Of a DNA stretch of 64,000 nt, positions 62,569-64,000 are shown piece by piece; position 1 is the first letter of the stretch; the number at the start of each line of letters is the position of its first letter. The position numbers were made by a program, and so were the translations under genes. The DNA comes from Rhodobacter flavimaris. GTDB lineage: Bacteria; Pseudomonadota; Alphaproteobacteria; Rhodobacterales; Rhodobacteraceae. The stretch lies in the NCBI RefSeq assembly GCF_021378075.1, contig NZ_JAJUOS010000002.1:356650-420649 (forward strand), in the 5' to 3' direction. The notes beneath the pieces are model-generated. The model had not been told where the DNA came from, did not search any database, and was given only the letters and a program-made list of their open reading frames with translations.

Positions 62569-63906
62569 ATGTCGAACTACCTCATCAGGCAAGGCAATGC
62601 GTGGTCCGTGAAGGTCTCGATTCCGGCAGATGTGCAGCACATCTTCGGCAAGCGGGCTTTCAAGAAGGCGCTCAAGACAACCGACAAGACCATCGCCATC
62701 GCCCGCAGTGGACCGCTGATTGCGGAGTTCAAAGCGGCCATCGAGGAAGCAAGGGGCAACCCAACGCAACACCTTGACGAGTTCCTGGCGCAGACCCGAG
62801 TACATCTGCTGAATGCGAAAAAGTCCCCCGACACAGATCCCGCTGCTATTGGCGGTATCGAGGAAGAAGTTCTGGGTCGCCTTCTGGCTGCTCACGGGGT
62901 GAAGCACCCAGAACAACTACCCGAGAAGGCCGAGGCGAAGGTCATCAAGGCTTACAAGGTCGCTACTGGGCAACGCACCCTCTTTGAGAGCCCTCTTGAA
63001 GACTACATCGAGGGCCGCAAAGTCGAACCCAAGACCGCCGCCAAGGATCGCCACGCGATCATGAAGTTCGCCGCAAGGGTGTCCACCGTCGAGGAGGTTG
63101 ATCGACAGGCGGTCAGGAACTTCGTGAACTGGCTTTCGAAGGAAGAAGGTCTCAAGAACCGGACCATCAAAGACAACCTGAGTACGCTCAGGGTCTACTG
63201 GAACTGGCTTGTGCATCAGTCCCTCGCACCCGAGGACCGCAAGAACCCGTTCACAGACGTCCTGTTGCCGCCAGAGAACCGTAAAGTCGCGGCCGAGAAA
63301 GTGCGCCTGCCCTTCACCGTGGAGCACATCCGGACCCTTCACGCGGCGATCTTGGAAGGTCGAAGCGAGATGATGAATGCCACGTTCCTGCTTGCGATCT
63401 ACACAGGCTGCAGGATCGAAGAGATCACGTCACTCGAGACGATCAACGTCTACGAAGACACGATCCAGATCGTTCGAGCCAAGACTGCCGCAGGAAACCG
63501 GATGATCCCGATCCACGATGAAATCAAGCCGCTGGTCGCTGAGTTGAAAGCACGAGGCCACCAGTATCTGCTGCCCGATCTGGTGCCGAACAAGTACGGG
63601 ATGCGGTCACCCGCCATGTCGAAGCAGTTCGGAAAGGTGAAGAGCAAGCTCGGATTCGACAGCCGGTATGTGTTCCACTCGATCAGGAAGACCGTGGCAA
63701 CGCTGCTGGAGCAGTCAGGTGTGTCCGAGGGCGTCGCCGCCGACCTTTTGGGGCATGACAAGCCAACCATGAGCTACGGGGTATATTCCGGCGGGACCTC
63801 GCTTGAGCAGAAGCGCGAGGCGATCATGAAGTTGGACTATGGGCTGCCAAGAACACTGACCTGCCAGACATCGTGTCCCCCGTCAGCGCCTATGGCACAG
63901 ATTTGA
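62569..63906 (+). CDS. int: Tyrosine-type site-specific integrase
   Basis: A 445-residue phage/island integrase. N-terminal DUF6538-like arm domain (YLIRQGNAWSVKVSIPADVQHIFGKRAFKKALKTTDK), a core-binding SAM-like domain around residues 140-220, and the catalytic domain. Active-site candidates: Arg282 (TGCRIEEI), Lys305, His370 and Arg373 (HSIRK), His396 (LLGHDKPT) and Tyr403 or Tyr406. Start at 62569 behind GAGG. The last 15 or so residues (after about Leu430) look encoded by the adjoining IS, so the native C-terminus was probably replaced just beyond the functional part. Confidence 0.9.
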   Translation: MSNYLIRQGNAWSVKVSIPADVQHIFGKRAFKKALKTTDKTIAIARSGPLIAEFKAAIEEARGNPTQHLDEFLAQTRVHLLNAKKSPDTDPAAIGGIEEEVLGRLLAAHGVKHPEQLPEKAEAKVIKAYKVATGQRTLFESPLEDYIEGRKVEPKTAAKDRHAIMKFAARVSTVEEVDRQAVRNFVNWLSKEEGLKNRTIKDNLSTLRVYWNWLVHQSLAPEDRKNPFTDVLLPPENRKVAAEKVRLPFTVEHIRTLHAAILEGRSEMMNATFLLAIYTGCRIEEITSLETINVYEDTIQIVRAKTAAGNRMIPIHDEIKPLVAELKARGHQYLLPDLVPNKYGMRSPAMSKQFGKVKSKLGFDSRYVFHSIRKTVATLLEQSGVSEGVAADLLGHDKPTMSYGVYSGGTSLEQKREAIMKLDYGLPRTLTCQTSCPPSAPMAQI

Positions 63907-63919
63907 GGTTGTGATTTAA

Positions 63920-63976
63920 GGAGGATTTGGGCTTCGTCGTAGTGACGAAGGAACGAAGATGAAGCCCAAATCCTCC
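63920..63976 (+). promoter_or_regulatory. Hairpin masking the transposase start
   Basis: A perfect 16-bp inverted repeat (63920-63935 with 63961-63976) encloses AAGGAACG and ATG. A competing inner hairpin pairs 63932-63938 with 63944-63950. In RNA read through from outside, the 16-bp stem would hide the start region. Confidence 0.65.
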
Positions 63977-64000
63977 AATTCAAAATCGCCGACCAAGCCC
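63959..64000 (+). CDS. Probable IS3-family transposase OrfA, N-terminal fragment
   Basis: Only 14 codons are visible (MKPKSSNSKSPTKP). This Lys/Ser/Pro-rich start resembles the OrfA proteins of IS3-family elements common in Rhodobacterales, as I remember them. Ribosome site AAGGAACG lies just before the ATG. The gene continues beyond the window, so the call rests on a short match and the nearby inverted repeat. Confidence 0.5.
   Translation, partial: MKPKSSNSKSPTKP

Larger units (their letters stand above)
62480..64000. mobile_element. Border of a tRNA-Glu-associated genomic island or prophage
   Basis: Starting right after the second tRNA-Glu, base composition and codon use change (more A/T, fewer GCG/CGC codons). 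A tyrosine integrase follows, then an IS. The far end and the duplicated attachment site lie outside the window, so the element's size and cargo are unknown. Confidence 0.75.
63857..64000 (+). mobile_element. IS3-like insertion sequence, left end, cut by the window
   Basis: TGACCTGCC at 63857 resembles the terminal inverted repeat of some IS3-family elements, and a transposase-like frame starts at 63959. The exact end is uncertain; the right end lies outside the window. Confidence 0.5.

Overview
The window looks like chromosomal DNA of an alphaproteobacterium of the Rhodobacterales/Rhodobacteraceae type. The basis is high GC, dense codon-biased genes joined by ATGA/GTGA/TGATG overlaps, several small families typical of that group (DUF6476-, DUF1150- and DUF6324-like proteins, MmcB), a tRNA-His with G1:U72 and A73, and a GTTC-N7-GTTC LexA site. 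No species is claimed.

Layout. 1-7.7 kb: oligoendopeptidase F, a Hint-domain protein, the lgt-methyltransferase-pgeF operon, ubiK, a Nudix hydrolase, a DUF6476-like membrane protein and RluD-type pseudouridine synthase. 7.9-13.6 kb: heat-shock sigma factor rpoH, an ankyrin protein, a Gfo/Idh/MocA oxidoreductase, an Lrp regulator divergent from trxB, and Hsp20-DUF1150. 13.7-24.7 kb: purEK, a DMT transporter, a secreted lipase-like protein, prs, a DsbA-fold isomerase, an alpha/beta hydrolase, a MATE pump, a cytochrome c'/cytochrome b pair, a methyltransferase, ppk2 and a GST. 24.8-29.2 kb: parE, ybaK and ilvD. 29.3-39.2 kb: a seven-gene minus-strand operon (HyuB, HyuA and a complete branched-chain-type ABC importer), divergent from an AraC-family regulator. 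It reads as an uptake-and-hydrolysis pathway for a hydantoin- or oxoproline-like compound.

39.2-50.4 kb: tRNA-His, an SOS-type mmcB, dgkA, a probable 6S RNA, and the riboflavin genes. nrdR-ribD and ribE-ribB-ribH-nusB lie on the minus strand and are separated by a plus-strand capsule block (KpsS, Wza/KpsD-like lipoprotein, KpsC). The RibBA-like protein has a C-terminal domain with no zinc-binding cysteines, so it should supply only the DHBP synthase step. 50.5-55.5 kb: yjbQ, a small lipoprotein, rpoD and dnaG. 55.6-62.2 kb: pirin, a TetR regulator with a palindromic operator candidate, a small lipoprotein, hom, a VOC protein, glpX and recJ.

62.3-64 kb: two identical tandem tRNA-Glu genes are followed at once by a tyrosine integrase of different base composition, then the start of an IS3-like insertion sequence cut by the window edge. 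This is the border of a tRNA-associated island whose cargo lies outside the window. It is the only clearly mobile region.

Most of the window is ordinary core genome. No CRISPR array, defence system or convincing new multi-gene system is visible. The best leads are small: a prs terminator whose loop is the start codon of the next gene, an RBS-sequestering hairpin at the IS transposase start, the degenerate RibBA, a DnaA box over the nrdR promoter, a cluster of GANTC sites upstream of rpoD, and the hydantoinase/ABC operon of unknown substrate.
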